From: JAJOKK01 sp965370555
GTDB lineage: Bacteria > Bipolaricaulota > Bipolaricaulia > UBA7950 > UBA9294
NCBI GenBank assembly: GCA_965370555.1
Contig: CBDUVB010000002.1
Span: forward strand, 96,206 to 160,205
Length of the DNA: 64,000 nt
Direction: 5' to 3'
Below the pieces are notes generated by a model. That model had not been told where the DNA came from. It was given only the letters and a program-made list of their open reading frames with translations, and ran no database searches. The position numbers and the translations under genes are program-made. Shown here one piece after another: positions 43,924 to 53,098 of this stretch; within the stretch, counting starts at the first letter, position 1, and each line of letters starts with the position of its first letter.

Positions 43924-45372
43924 CTATTTGATCTTATGCCTCTCCATAGCGCTCATAATTTGCTGGATGACCTCCTTTGGGAGCCTCTCCACCTCATAAT
44001 CTTTGATGATCTCCTTAACCTTCGCATTCAGCCGCTGGCCCGTAGTTAAAGAACCGTTTTTCTGCCACTCCTCTAGCCTCGAACGATCAAAGAAACGTGG
44101 TTCCCAGAACTCACGGAAATGGGCGACTGTCTCCTTGGTTGCAAGGAAGTTACCACCAGGTCCTACCTTATCTATCTCATCAATCATCAAGGTCTTCTCA
44201 GACACTGGGATACCCGGCATGATATGATTTGTCATCGCCACCAACTCATCGGTCAGCACAATCAGCTCCAGTGATGTAGTAAGACCGCTCTCCATATAGC
44301 CGACATCGTGAATCAAGTTACAGCCGGTGAATTCAGCCATTAAGGTCGCCATGGTCGTGTCAACAGCAGCCTGTTCATCCAACACCTTGGCATCAGAACA
44401 ACCGCTATAGCCCCATGTTGGCATGCCATAGTATCGACCAAGTTGGGCCACAGCTGCCTTTGTTAGCTGAAACTCCGGTGATCCATAGCAGATCTGCACG
44501 CTTTTCATATCAAAATGATGTGGCCCTGCCCCATAGACAAAGGGAGCGCCCGGGTTCTTTAACTGATGCAAAACCAAGCTAGATAAGATCTCTGCATTGC
44601 AGAGGGCCATCTCCCCTGCCAGGTGGATAGGGCCAGTACTTCCCATCATTGGGGCCGGCGAATGGACAATTGGCAACCCTGTCTCTGCCATGAGCAACAG
44701 CTTGTCTAAGGCGGTCTCGCTCTGTTGTAGAGGTGAAGTGGGTTCGGAATAAAGAAGGATATTAGGTCTTCTTCGTAAGTCTTCTTGATTCTCACGGAGC
44801 AGTGTAGCCATTTCGATAATGGCTTCCATGTCGTTGCGGTCATTACAGACGACGACGGACGGTTTCTTGGAGTATTGCAACATATTAGCGAACTGCCACT
44901 GGTAGTGAGACATCCCTTCCGGTGCATCGGTAGGGATTCCTATACTCATGAGAAAGTCGATGTTTGGCAGAGCGTCGCAAACCCGGTAAGCATCGCATAT
45001 ATCTTTCGTTGTCCAATCCCGCAACTCGCCAGAGAAGGGATCTGGATAGTGTGTAGTATCGGACCCAGGACCAAAGTAAACGTTTGTGCTCTCAAGGAAC
45101 ATTGCTGGATCTCCATTGCGATCGCACAAGACGACCCGACCAGGGGCTGTTTCAATGGCTCTTTCAACCATGTCGGGAGGGAATCGAACAAGGTCCCCAT
45201 CGGTAATAAAAGCCCCTCCATTTTTGAGCAGCTTTAGTGCCCCTTTGTGCTCAAACCGAACCCCGGTGCGGCGCAATACTTCTAAAGAGGCCAGATGGAT
45301 ATCCTTTATCTGGCTCTCCGACAGCACCGAGAATTGTGGCCCAGAAAATGGTGCATCATTAACCTTTCTCAT
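43924..45372 (-). CDS. MttB-family methyltransferase in racemase operon (second)
   Basis: A 482-residue non-pyrrolysine MttB homologue of the YFGxGSD subgroup (NVYFGPGSDTTHYPD near 95). It carries NIDFLMSIGIP near 135, PMMGSTGPIHLAGE near 245 and ends with LPKEVIQQIM. The pyrrolysine position is Cys (YSGCSDAKVLDEQA). ATG at 45372 follows AAAGGAGG. It lies 19 bases after the other MttB gene of this operon. Two different MttB enzymes together suggest substrates that differ in side chain or methyl number. Corrinoid copy 2 is the probable acceptor. Confidence 0.9.
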   Translation of the reverse strand: MRKVNDAPFSGPQFSVLSESQIKDIHLASLEVLRRTGVRFEHKGALKLLKNGGAFITDGDLVRFPPDMVERAIETAPGRVVLCDRNGDPAMFLESTNVYFGPGSDTTHYPDPFSGELRDWTTKDICDAYRVCDALPNIDFLMSIGIPTDAPEGMSHYQWQFANMLQYSKKPSVVVCNDRNDMEAIIEMATLLRENQEDLRRRPNILLYSEPTSPLQQSETALDKLLLMAETGLPIVHSPAPMMGSTGPIHLAGEMALCNAEILSSLVLHQLKNPGAPFVYGAGPHHFDMKSVQICYGSPEFQLTKAAVAQLGRYYGMPTWGYSGCSDAKVLDEQAAVDTTMATLMAEFTGCNLIHDVGYMESGLTTSLELIVLTDELVAMTNHIMPGIPVSEKTLMIDEIDKVGPGGNFLATKETVAHFREFWEPRFFDRSRLEEWQKNGSLTTGQRLNAKVKEIIKDYEVERLPKEVIQQIMSAMERHKIK

Positions 45373-45391
45373 TAACTCCTCCTTTGAATAT

Positions 45392-46837
45392 TTATTCTAA
45401 TGTCCAATGCCTATCTATTTCTCTCAGTTGTTCTGTAAGTTCAAAAGGAACATCAGCAGGCCCGTAGGCCTCCATAGCTGCTAGCGTCTTGCGATTGACC
45501 CTTTCCTCAAACGTGTCATAGCACAAGGAAGGGTCAAATGCGCCGCGGTCCAATAGATTGGGATACCAAGCGTCGCGAAAATGCTTCAAAGTATCCGGAT
45601 GAGATACATACTCACCACCAGGTCCAATCTCCTCCATCAAATCGAACGCGAGGCTCTCCGGAGTGACTTCAATCCCATTAAAAGAACGGCGTACCATACC
45701 GATAATTTCATCAACAGCCACGATCATCTCCGGTATAAGAAGTTGTGCGCTTCCGAAAAGACCCACATCATGGATGAGGTTAGATCCGCTCAGCACGGCT
45801 AAGTAAGAAGAGGAGGTAGCTTCCAACACTGCCTGCCCATCAAATCGCTTAGCGTCACCCGTTCCGGCCGTTCCGAAGGAGGGCAATTTGAAGTGATGGG
45901 CCATCTCTGCCATGGCCCCACACATTAGATGCAGTTCAGGGGCCCCGTAGGCAAAGGAGGCCGTCTTCATGTCCATCAGCGACGGCATTGCCCCCATGAT
46001 AAACGGCGCTCCGCGTTGAGATAACTGATGAACAACCAGCCCAAATAGGGACTCGGCGCAACCTTGTGCTACAGCTGCTGCCATATGCTGAGGGGCAGTT
46101 GCTCCCATGGCCAAAAACGGGGAGTAGAGCAGCGGAATCTGGTGTTTTGCGCAATAGCACACGCGTTGGAGCGACGCATCCGGGTTGACCAACGGGGAGA
46201 TCGGTTCGGCATAATGCATCAGGAAGGGGCGCTGTTGAAGCTCCTCTTTGCCTCCAGCCGCAAGGGCGGCCATCTCGTGAATATCCGCTAAGTCCCTCAT
46301 GCGCTGACAAATATCAAGAATCGGCTTTGAGGAATTCAGAATGCACTGCTTAAAGGAGATCCGCTCAGCCAGCTTGACATCTCGGTCAGCGGCAAACCCG
46401 GCTGGCATTAAGAAATCGATGTTGGGCAGTCCGTCGGCCAAGCGAGCGATCCATGCGATATCTTCTTCTAAACACTTACGGTACTTACCTGTCTGGGGGG
46501 CCAGTATCGTTGGTCCATCTACGCTGGCTCCGAAGTATGTGTTGTACCCACAGAGGGCGAGTGCTTCTTTCCCTGCTTGGTTGTAAATCGTTATGCAATT
46601 CGGGGCCGAGTGGATTGCCTCCTCCACTAGAACAGCGGGCAGTTTCACCCGATTCCCCTCCACTTGAGCTCCGGCCTGTCGGAGGAGCTCGACGAGCTGC
46701 GGCTGCGTGGTCTTCATCCCAATCCGCTCTAGAATTTCCAAAGCAGCTCCGGCAATCTGGTGTCGTTGGCCCTGGGAAAGGAGCTGAAACCTCGGGTAGC
46801 CCGAATCAGCTTGTGTAAGGGAACCCTTAGCTTGCAT
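45392..46837 (-). CDS. MttB-family methyltransferase coupled to racemase
   Basis: A 481-residue non-pyrrolysine MttB homologue, more diverged: the subgroup motif is YFGASVDGPTILAP and the methyl-donor region has NIDFLMPAGFAAD. The pyrrolysine position is Thr (AGTGDAKRFDGQA). Its ATG overlaps the racemase stop by one base (TGATG), so the two proteins are translationally coupled. This coupling to a proline/hydroxyproline racemase-type enzyme points to a cyclic betaine such as proline betaine or hydroxyproline betaine as substrate; MtpB of Eubacterium limosum is a known proline betaine MttB. That substrate is an inference. Confidence 0.9.
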   Translation of the reverse strand: MQAKGSLTQADSGYPRFQLLSQGQRHQIAGAALEILERIGMKTTQPQLVELLRQAGAQVEGNRVKLPAVLVEEAIHSAPNCITIYNQAGKEALALCGYNTYFGASVDGPTILAPQTGKYRKCLEEDIAWIARLADGLPNIDFLMPAGFAADRDVKLAERISFKQCILNSSKPILDICQRMRDLADIHEMAALAAGGKEELQQRPFLMHYAEPISPLVNPDASLQRVCYCAKHQIPLLYSPFLAMGATAPQHMAAAVAQGCAESLFGLVVHQLSQRGAPFIMGAMPSLMDMKTASFAYGAPELHLMCGAMAEMAHHFKLPSFGTAGTGDAKRFDGQAVLEATSSSYLAVLSGSNLIHDVGLFGSAQLLIPEMIVAVDEIIGMVRRSFNGIEVTPESLAFDLMEEIGPGGEYVSHPDTLKHFRDAWYPNLLDRGAFDPSLCYDTFEERVNRKTLAAMEAYGPADVPFELTEQLREIDRHWTLE

Positions 46838-47892
46838 CAGTTACTCATCACCCCTCCTTGCGCTTCTTCCATTGCATTCAGGCTGAAACCATTTCGGAGA
46901 GGGTCATCAGGGGACATGATAAAATCATGCACGCCGGTTATATAAGCTGTCCCAGTTACCTGAGGGATGACGGTTCTTCTGCCGGCAAATTCCGTCTCTT
47001 CCAGTAGCTTCCCAGAGAATTCAGTTTTAATGATACTATAATATGAGCTCGGAGCCCCGAGAGGCTTGAGTCCGCTGGCGTATTCCCAGGCCATCTGGGC
47101 GCAGGTCCCCGTTCCACAAGGAGATCGATCGATCACACCCCCCTCGTGGATGACCACATTACTTTCATTATGTTCCCCATCTACAAAGCGAATTCGCTCC
47201 AGCTTAGTCTGTCCACTGAGAGGATGCCTAAATACCATTTGTCCATTAATTACCCTCATTATCCTATGGGCTATGCTATTTAGCTGCCCAAGGTCTGCCA
47301 CCTTGACACTGAGGCCGACCCGCTTTGCTTCGACAATGCCAAAGAAATTGCCTCCGTAGCTTAAGTGGACAGGAATTTTGCCCAACTCCGGCAGCTCTGC
47401 CTCAACGGTTTCGAGAAAATAGGCAGGGACATTTATTAGATCAACGCTGCGTACCCGATCATCCTCCACGCTAGCCACTGTCTTGACCAATCCGGCAGGG
47501 GTATCGAGGATAACCTCGGCTCTCTTTCCCAATGGCTGCACAATGCCCATCTCAACAAGGGTCGTTACGACACCGATAGCTCCATGGCCGCACATATCGG
47601 CATAGGCAGACGGATAGATGAAGATGACGCCGGCGGAAGCCTCAGAGCTTATTGGCTCAGTAAGCACGGCACCGAACATGGCTAGATGTCCCCGTGGCTC
47701 TTGCATCAGGCTAGTCCGCAAGGCATCATGATGCTTTTCCAACCAATCCTGTCGCTCTACCATGGTCGGAATGTCGTTGATCGCCGGGTCAAGGCCGTTG
47801 ACGATCACCCGAGTCGGTTCTCCTGCTGTATGAGAATCAACGGTCGTTACCGAAGCCTTTGCTCTCAATGCGCCAATCAATCCAGCTTCCAT
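46837..47892 (-). CDS. Proline racemase / 4-hydroxyproline epimerase-family protein
   Basis: A 351-residue cofactor-free racemase. Both catalytic Cys residues are present: Cys101 in DMCGHGAIG and the second in DRSPCGTGT near 267. Having Cys rather than Thr at the second site marks an epimerase or racemase instead of trans-3-hydroxyproline dehydratase. It starts 16 bases inside the GntR gene end and overlaps the following MttB start by one base. In this operon it would interconvert the proline-type product after demethylation, or move a D-form into catabolism. Proline versus hydroxyproline cannot be decided here. Confidence 0.9.
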   Translation of the reverse strand: MEAGLIGALRAKASVTTVDSHTAGEPTRVIVNGLDPAINDIPTMVERQDWLEKHHDALRTSLMQEPRGHLAMFGAVLTEPISSEASAGVIFIYPSAYADMCGHGAIGVVTTLVEMGIVQPLGKRAEVILDTPAGLVKTVASVEDDRVRSVDLINVPAYFLETVEAELPELGKIPVHLSYGGNFFGIVEAKRVGLSVKVADLGQLNSIAHRIMRVINGQMVFRHPLSGQTKLERIRFVDGEHNESNVVIHEGGVIDRSPCGTGTCAQMAWEYASGLKPLGAPSSYYSIIKTEFSGKLLEETEFAGRRTVIPQVTGTAYITGVHDFIMSPDDPLRNGFSLNAMEEAQGGVMSN

Positions 47893-48614
47893 TTTGCTCT
47901 TTCCTCCTTCTCTTCCTCAGGCGCACTGGCATCGAGATATTCAATAAATTTCTTCCGAATATACTCTAAATGTCTAGTGATAATCTTTTCCATTCCTTGA
48001 GGGTCACCTGCCCTGATCCCCTCTATCAAGTCTTTGTGTTCCTCATAATTCCTCTTTGCTGGAATCTGTACTTTCCTGGCCTTCTCTGCAATCATGGGCA
48101 AAAGCTGCTCCATGAGCCCGACAAGAACCTCATTATGCGAGGCGCGCGATATCAGCAGATGCACAGCTACTGTATGTTCCGTTGGGTCTTCGCCATTATC
48201 GATAGCCCGCTTGACCCCCTCTAAGGCTTCCTCCATGGCTTGAATATCATCGTCAGTAGCTCGTTGACTCGCCAGTACAGCGATTGTCCGCTCCACGGAC
48301 TCACGCGCCTCCAAGAGATTGAAGAAGGACTCATCTTGTAACAGGAGCTTTTGGAGGTTATTAGCGTACAGAGGCAACCGGTAGCCGCGTTTCACGTAGT
48401 ACCCTTTCCCCGGTTTTGATTCCAGGACACCCAAGACAACCAAGGCATGGAGTGCCTCGCGAATGGTCGAGCGAGCAACGCCAAACTGCCGCATCAACTC
48501 TTGCTCAGAAGGCAACTTGTAACCGGGATCTACCTTCGCGTACTCCATGTAAGAAGTAATCTGCTCAATCAGCGCCTGTGTTGCCGATCTTCGCTCAAGC
48601 CGTTGGAATTGCAT
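47877..48614 (-). CDS. GntR/FadR-family regulator of racemase-MttB operon
   Basis: A 245-residue protein: winged helix at about 12-80 (LPSEQELMRQFGVARSTIREALHAL) and an FCD domain (HLLISRASHNEVLVGLMEQLL near 145-165). I chose ATG at 48614; the frame stays open to 48674 but this would cover the operator and promoter. It is nearly identical in its DNA-binding half to the paralogue at 60342-61067. It is first in the racemase-mttB-mttB-aminotransferase-corrinoid-panB operon, and the racemase start overlaps its end. Confidence 0.9.
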   Translation of the reverse strand: MQFQRLERRSATQALIEQITSYMEYAKVDPGYKLPSEQELMRQFGVARSTIREALHALVVLGVLESKPGKGYYVKRGYRLPLYANNLQKLLLQDESFFNLLEARESVERTIAVLASQRATDDDIQAMEEALEGVKRAIDNGEDPTEHTVAVHLLISRASHNEVLVGLMEQLLPMIAEKARKVQIPAKRNYEEHKDLIEGIRAGDPQGMEKIITRHLEYIRKKFIEYLDASAPEEEKEERAKWKLD

Positions 48615-48621
48615 ACCTATC

Positions 48622-48640
48622 ATACCTGTTTGATGAGTAT
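48622..48640. promoter_or_regulatory. Operator-like inverted repeat, GntR copy 1
   Basis: ATACCT, seven bases, GAGTAT. The 28-base surrounding sequence is repeated upstream of the GntR paralogue at 61 kb. A further CATACCT lies at 48612-48618. Confidence 0.6.
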
Positions 48641-48645
48641 ACAAG

Positions 48646-48674
48646 ACCTTATCACGCAGAGGAGGCTTTGTCAA
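48646..48674 (-). promoter_or_regulatory. Promoter of gntR-racemase operon
   Basis: Minus strand: TTGACA (48669-48674), 17 bases, TAAGGT (48646-48651). The operator overlaps the predicted start site. Confidence 0.6.
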
Positions 48675-48809
48675 GAGGCAGAGGCAGAGGCCAGGTCATT
48701 TCATTCCATCTGCTATCGCGGGGTGTTTTTGGACCGAAATCTGCCGGATTCGGTAGGTAGTCTAGAACTGGACTTCACGCGCACTTCACGTGGCTTTGTT
48801 GTTCCGTTG

Positions 48810-50216
48810 TTAGTTTGGTAAAGACTCGCTCTTTTTTTTAATGATCTCTGCAATTTCGTTTTGCTTGTCCTTTGGTAGAGGAACAGGCTGGTGAGTTTCC
48901 AAGATCTTCTTAACTTGCTCGTTCGCTTGCTCCCGCAGGCTCTTACCACCCGCGGAGGCCCAGTGCTCGTACCCGCTCTTGTCAAACAAATCCGGCATGT
49001 GCGCCTGCTTGTAGAACTTGAGGGTGTGTGCATTGGTCAAGAAGTTTCCGCCTGGGCCAATCTCATCGATCGCATCTAGGGCCAAGTGCTCACGGTCTAG
49101 ATTAATACCTTGTTTGACATGCTTAACATAGGCGATAATTTCATTAGCGATAATAACCATCTCGGGCGAGCTGACAATGCCGGACTCCAAGTAGCCTACA
49201 TCATGAATTAAGTCCGCTTCGCTGGACGCCATCTCGTAGATGGATAGTGATGCCTCCACCGCAGCTTGTCCATCGGCGAGTTTGGAATCGCTGTAGCCGG
49301 CTTCGGTGAATACCGGCATTCCCAGGAACTTACACACCTCGCACAGTCCTAAGTCAATCAGCAGACTCTCTGGGGTGCCATAGGCCGCCAGCGCTGTCCT
49401 CATATCCAGGGGCGAAGCTGCCCCTCCGATAATCACAGGTGCCCCTGGGTTTCTTAGCTGTGCGATCGCTACCCCTGTCAACTCCTCCGCTAGCACAAGG
49501 GCGATCGTTCCTGCTACCGTGACCGGTGAGGAAGCCCCAGGCATTACCCCGGAGGTGAACGTGACTGGGATGCCATGAGCTGCACACAGTAACAGCTTCC
49601 CTAGGGCATCCTTAGTTGCCCTGAGTGGGCTGCTGGGCTCGGTATATTGCATGAAGAACGGCTTCTGTTTCAGTTCTTCCTTTCCTCCGGCGATAATTGA
49701 CGCGATCTCAATCAGCTCGGCCGTATTCCGATTATCCGGTGAGGTGAACATGATTGGTTTTGTAGAGTTCGCGGTCATCACCTGGAGCTGGTACAGATCG
49801 GCGATTTGCGCAGGAACATCATGGGGAAGGGCCATCGACATGACAAAATCGATATTAGGCAAAGCGTCAGCAAGGAGACTGAAACGTCGCACGTCCTCTA
49901 ACATGGAGGTACGACGCTCTCCTGTATAGGGATCTATCGTGTTCGGAGTATCCGAGCCGGTCCCGAAGTAGTTTTCATCGCTTCCCAGGTGCATCACCAG
50001 ATGGCCATCTCGATCATAGATGGGTATATACTTGGGAGCCGTCTGGAGAGCACTTTCAATAACGTGGGCCTTAATAAAAACCCTATTCTTGACTACGCGA
50101 GCTCCCGCTTCTCTTAACAGGGCTAAGGCTTCTTCTTCGTAGATTTCTATCCCTGTTCTCTCCAGGATTTCCAATGCCGCATAGTAAAGCTTGCGTTTAT
50201 GTGTCTTATTCAACAT
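48810..50216 (-). CDS. MttB-family methyltransferase upstream of GntR operon
   Basis: A 468-residue non-pyrrolysine MttB homologue of the YFGxGSD subgroup (NYFGTGSDTPNTIDPYTGE near 90), with NIDFVMSMALPHD and LIHDVGYLESGIVSS. The pyrrolysine position is Tyr (AGYSDSKLADGQA). The start is ATG at 50216. It is expressed from its own promoter at 50293-50321. It most resembles the edge-cut homologue at 1-1111. It lies between an alcohol dehydrogenase and the GntR operon, all in one direction; no corrinoid protein adjoins it. Confidence 0.9.
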   Translation of the reverse strand: MLNKTHKRKLYYAALEILERTGIEIYEEEALALLREAGARVVKNRVFIKAHVIESALQTAPKYIPIYDRDGHLVMHLGSDENYFGTGSDTPNTIDPYTGERRTSMLEDVRRFSLLADALPNIDFVMSMALPHDVPAQIADLYQLQVMTANSTKPIMFTSPDNRNTAELIEIASIIAGGKEELKQKPFFMQYTEPSSPLRATKDALGKLLLCAAHGIPVTFTSGVMPGASSPVTVAGTIALVLAEELTGVAIAQLRNPGAPVIIGGAASPLDMRTALAAYGTPESLLIDLGLCEVCKFLGMPVFTEAGYSDSKLADGQAAVEASLSIYEMASSEADLIHDVGYLESGIVSSPEMVIIANEIIAYVKHVKQGINLDREHLALDAIDEIGPGGNFLTNAHTLKFYKQAHMPDLFDKSGYEHWASAGGKSLREQANEQVKKILETHQPVPLPKDKQNEIAEIIKKKSESLPN

Positions 50217-50590
50217 CTTCGTTTTACCAATCCTACTTATGATTTATCGGTGTTCCAGGCAAGGTCTGAATATGCGGTGGGAAGCTTATGCAATTTTAGT
50301 CGCCAATTTGCGTTAAGTCAAGGCTTTACTCTGGCAAGAATTTATCTCCTTCAATATACAACCATACTGCTACATTCCTGAGAGTCGAATATTTCCTCAT
50401 TAAGGGGAGGATGATCGTGCCTGTTGATCAACCTCAGTGGTAAGTTTGTGAAGGATGATGTCCGCCGGGTGGTGCCTCCAGCCTGGAAGGTCTCTGCTTG
50501 GAAGGAACGATCAGCCTGTTTCTCCGCGGGCGCTGCGGTAAACACGAGCGCGAGAGAAGATGAGGAGCCTTAAGTTTCAAATCCCGCGCG
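50217..50590 (-). other. Gene-free stretch with MttB promoter
   Basis: 374 bases between the alcohol dehydrogenase stop and mttB. Apart from the promoter at 50293-50321 I see no gene, RNA or convincing terminator. Confidence 0.4.
50293..50321 (-). promoter_or_regulatory. Promoter of MttB homologue at 48.8-50.2 kb
   Basis: Minus strand: TTGACT (50316-50321), 17 bases, TAAAAT (50293-50298), with a leader of about 70 bases. Confidence 0.7.
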
Positions 50591-51727
50591 TTATACCACC
50601 GTAAATGTTGAACGGTAAAGACTCTCAATCTCACTCGGCTCGGGATGGCGCGGATTAGTCTTAGCGTTGACGTTTGTTGCTGCCCGGTTTGACATGATCT
50701 CAAGGTCGCTCTCACGAACGGTGATCACTTCATCAGCGAGGCCATACCTTCGATCGATATCCACAAGAACCTCTTGGAAGGTCGTTTCACTCAGAGAATC
50801 GAGGTTTGTGCGTTTCTCTTGAGGTATTTCAGGAAGGTTGAACGCAAAGACAGATGCGAGCAGTTTAGCGTTGGTGAGCCCATGGGGTGTATCGTAGAAC
50901 CCGCTTACCTGGTGCGACATGGCATGAATCAGCCCCAGGCCCACCTGCTGCATCGCCGCACCGGCAAGCAGACTGGCCAAGGCCATCTGTTCCCGCGCTC
51001 CGAGGTCATCACCATGGTTAACCGCACGATCCAGGCTTTCAAGCACGAGTCGAATTGCTTCCAATGCCAATAGATCAGAGAGACGATTAGAGAGGGTGGA
51101 AACGTAGGCCTCAAGAGCGTGGATAAAGGCATCGATCCCCGTCCACAGCGTCAGTTTTGGCGGCAAGGTCAGAGTCAACTCGGGATCGACGATTGCCATG
51201 TGCGGAGCCATTCTGGGATCTCCTAGGGAAAGCTTCTCTTTGGTTTTTTTATCGGTGATCACAGCCCAGAAGTTGAGCTCTGTTCCTGTGCCAGCGGTGG
51301 TCGGAACCATGATTGTAGGAACAGTCTTGTTTTGTATCTTTGTGCTGTTAATAAGTTCCAGCACGTCTTCAACCCCGTTCGCATAACATATTGCAGCAGC
51401 CTTGCTCGTATCAAGCGGACTTCCACCGCCCACTCCGATAACCACATCCGGCCTATGCGCCTTAAGAAAATGCACACAATGTCTTACTGTGTCTACGTCC
51501 GGGTTTTCCCCGACCCCATCGAATATTGCAAACTCTATCTCTCTTTCCTTTAAGGAGGAGATGGAGGCATCTAACATTCCGGACCGATATCTACCCGGGG
51601 TGATAACGAATGCCACACGCTTAAACCCGTTTTGTTCGAGCTCCTCAGGCAAGACTCCGATTCGCCCGGTCCCAAAGTCTATTCTTGTGGGCAACTTGAA
51701 ATTCAAGCGGCTGCTCTGTGTTTTCAC
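50591..51727 (-). CDS. Iron-containing alcohol dehydrogenase
   Basis: A 378-residue group III metal-dependent alcohol dehydrogenase. It has GVGGGSPLDTSKAAA near 95-110 for NAD(P), TTAGTGTELNFWAVI near 140, and the metal-binding GLIHAMSHQVSGFYDTPHG near 265. I chose GTG at 51727 because AGGAGG lies six bases upstream. It follows the MmgE/PrpD gene by 36 bases. The substrate may be an alcohol or aldehyde from side-chain breakdown. A truncated copy lies at 40518-41012. Confidence 0.93.
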   Translation of the reverse strand: MKTQSSRLNFKLPTRIDFGTGRIGVLPEELEQNGFKRVAFVITPGRYRSGMLDASISSLKEREIEFAIFDGVGENPDVDTVRHCVHFLKAHRPDVVIGVGGGSPLDTSKAAAICYANGVEDVLELINSTKIQNKTVPTIMVPTTAGTGTELNFWAVITDKKTKEKLSLGDPRMAPHMAIVDPELTLTLPPKLTLWTGIDAFIHALEAYVSTLSNRLSDLLALEAIRLVLESLDRAVNHGDDLGAREQMALASLLAGAAMQQVGLGLIHAMSHQVSGFYDTPHGLTNAKLLASVFAFNLPEIPQEKRTNLDSLSETTFQEVLVDIDRRYGLADEVITVRESDLEIMSNRAATNVNAKTNPRHPEPSEIESLYRSTFTVV

Positions 51728-51763
51728 GTTTTTCCTCCTAAGACCTTTCGCTGTTAATGGCAA

Positions 51764-53098
51764 TTATACCCCTGAACATCGTTCGATCAGCTGCCTCACA
51801 TCGCCTGTGCCTTCGAAGGCCCAAATCATCTTGCTGATGCCCTTGGCGCGATCCTTTCCAAGAACTGGACTCGCCAACCACTGGAATTTCTCGCTTAGTT
51901 CGTTATCCGTCGGCAATGTGCTCGCTGGCTCCCATGGTGCTTGCTTTCTTGAAGCGATGAAGATCCGGCCATCCTGTGTGACCACCTCCACGTCGGCGTA
52001 TGTCTTCGCAGGGAAAGCCTGCTCGTATTCAGGCATCACTTCTGCTTCAACACGATCGGCCAGGGCCAGAACCGCACCGTCATGGATGCGAGGTGGTAGC
52101 ACTTGGCGGGGCCCCAGCTCGCCATCGATCAAAGCTGCAGCCACCGGATAGGCTAGATTGTACTGGGCTTGCTCCGTGTTTTGGGGATGCGCACGACTGA
52201 GCTTGACAGCAGCCTCAAAGGTGCGCACGTGAATGCGCGAGATATCGTTGGTGGTCACGCCATTTTGGTGAGTGATTTCAAGCGCACCGGCAATAGCCGG
52301 CTGGGCCCAGCGGCAGCTAGCATAAGGCTTAAAGTAAAGGTTCAGCACCTCATATCGGTCGCCGAGACTCATTACCCACTCGGGGTCAGGCGCATCGCTG
52401 AATAGTGGCTCCACACCGGTGAAGCCGCGCTGCGCCATCAGCACTGACACCATGCCCACCATGGCACCCCACCCGACGCTATCCTTGCCCATGCACGGCG
52501 TGTCGATCCCCTTCATCATTGGCGCGATAGGAGCGTGATACTCGGCTATACCCAAGGCCTGGCGGAGTGTATTGGCACTCAAGTCCAGAACCTTGCCAGC
52601 AGCTGCCGCACCGGCGATGGCACCCCAACTGCCGGATGAATGGTAGGTCTGGTACAGAGCATGCCGAATCAGTCCTGCCCGAATGCCGATCTCATATCCC
52701 ACGATCAACGCGGTCAGAAACGCCTCGCCTGACAGATTGGCACAGCGTTCGCTGGCTGCAAGTAGTGTTGGTAGCACGCACGCACCTGGATGACCCTTGA
52801 TGCACCGGTAACCATCGTCGATGTCCAACGCATTGGCCGCAAAGCCGTTCACCAGTGTTGCCCCAACAGCCGATGCGCGCTGGCCGTTGACCAGAACCGT
52901 TGCCTCATCGCCCGCGTGTTGCTCAACACAGAAATGGGTCATGAGCTTTCCGACGGGGGTTGCCGTTCCAGCGATAAGAGCGCCTAGTGAATCCAGGAGA
53001 CATCGCCTGGCCTGATGTTGAACTTCGGATGATAAGTCCTTCCACGTAGTTTGCAGGATAAACTGGATGGCGTGGTCAGTTCTGTTCATGATACCCAC
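51764..53098 (-). CDS. MmgE/PrpD-family protein
   Basis: A 444-residue member of the MmgE/PrpD family, which includes 2-methylcitrate dehydratase and cis-aconitate decarboxylase. Visible landmarks are LLDSLGALIAGT near 32, VNGFAANALDIDDGYRCIKGHPG near 83-105 with the family Asp-His pair, and GSWGAIAGAAAAGKVL near 152. GTG at 53098 is the longest start and ATG at 53089 the alternative; neither has a strong SD. It precedes an alcohol dehydrogenase. The substrate is not evident; a hydroxy or unsaturated di- or tricarboxylic acid is usual for the family. Confidence 0.88.
   Translation of the reverse strand: MGIMNRTDHAIQFILQTTWKDLSSEVQHQARRCLLDSLGALIAGTATPVGKLMTHFCVEQHAGDEATVLVNGQRASAVGATLVNGFAANALDIDDGYRCIKGHPGACVLPTLLAASERCANLSGEAFLTALIVGYEIGIRAGLIRHALYQTYHSSGSWGAIAGAAAAGKVLDLSANTLRQALGIAEYHAPIAPMMKGIDTPCMGKDSVGWGAMVGMVSVLMAQRGFTGVEPLFSDAPDPEWVMSLGDRYEVLNLYFKPYASCRWAQPAIAGALEITHQNGVTTNDISRIHVRTFEAAVKLSRAHPQNTEQAQYNLAYPVAAALIDGELGPRQVLPPRIHDGAVLALADRVEAEVMPEYEQAFPAKTYADVEVVTQDGRIFIASRKQAPWEPASTLPTDNELSEKFQWLASPVLGKDRAKGISKMIWAFEGTGDVRQLIERCSGV

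Noticed and set aside
13475..50216. Pyrrolysine-encoding TAG in the MttB genes
   Set aside because: All five complete MttB frames run through the pyrrolysine site with an ordinary sense codon, and the edge-cut one also does. No pylTSBCD gene is seen.
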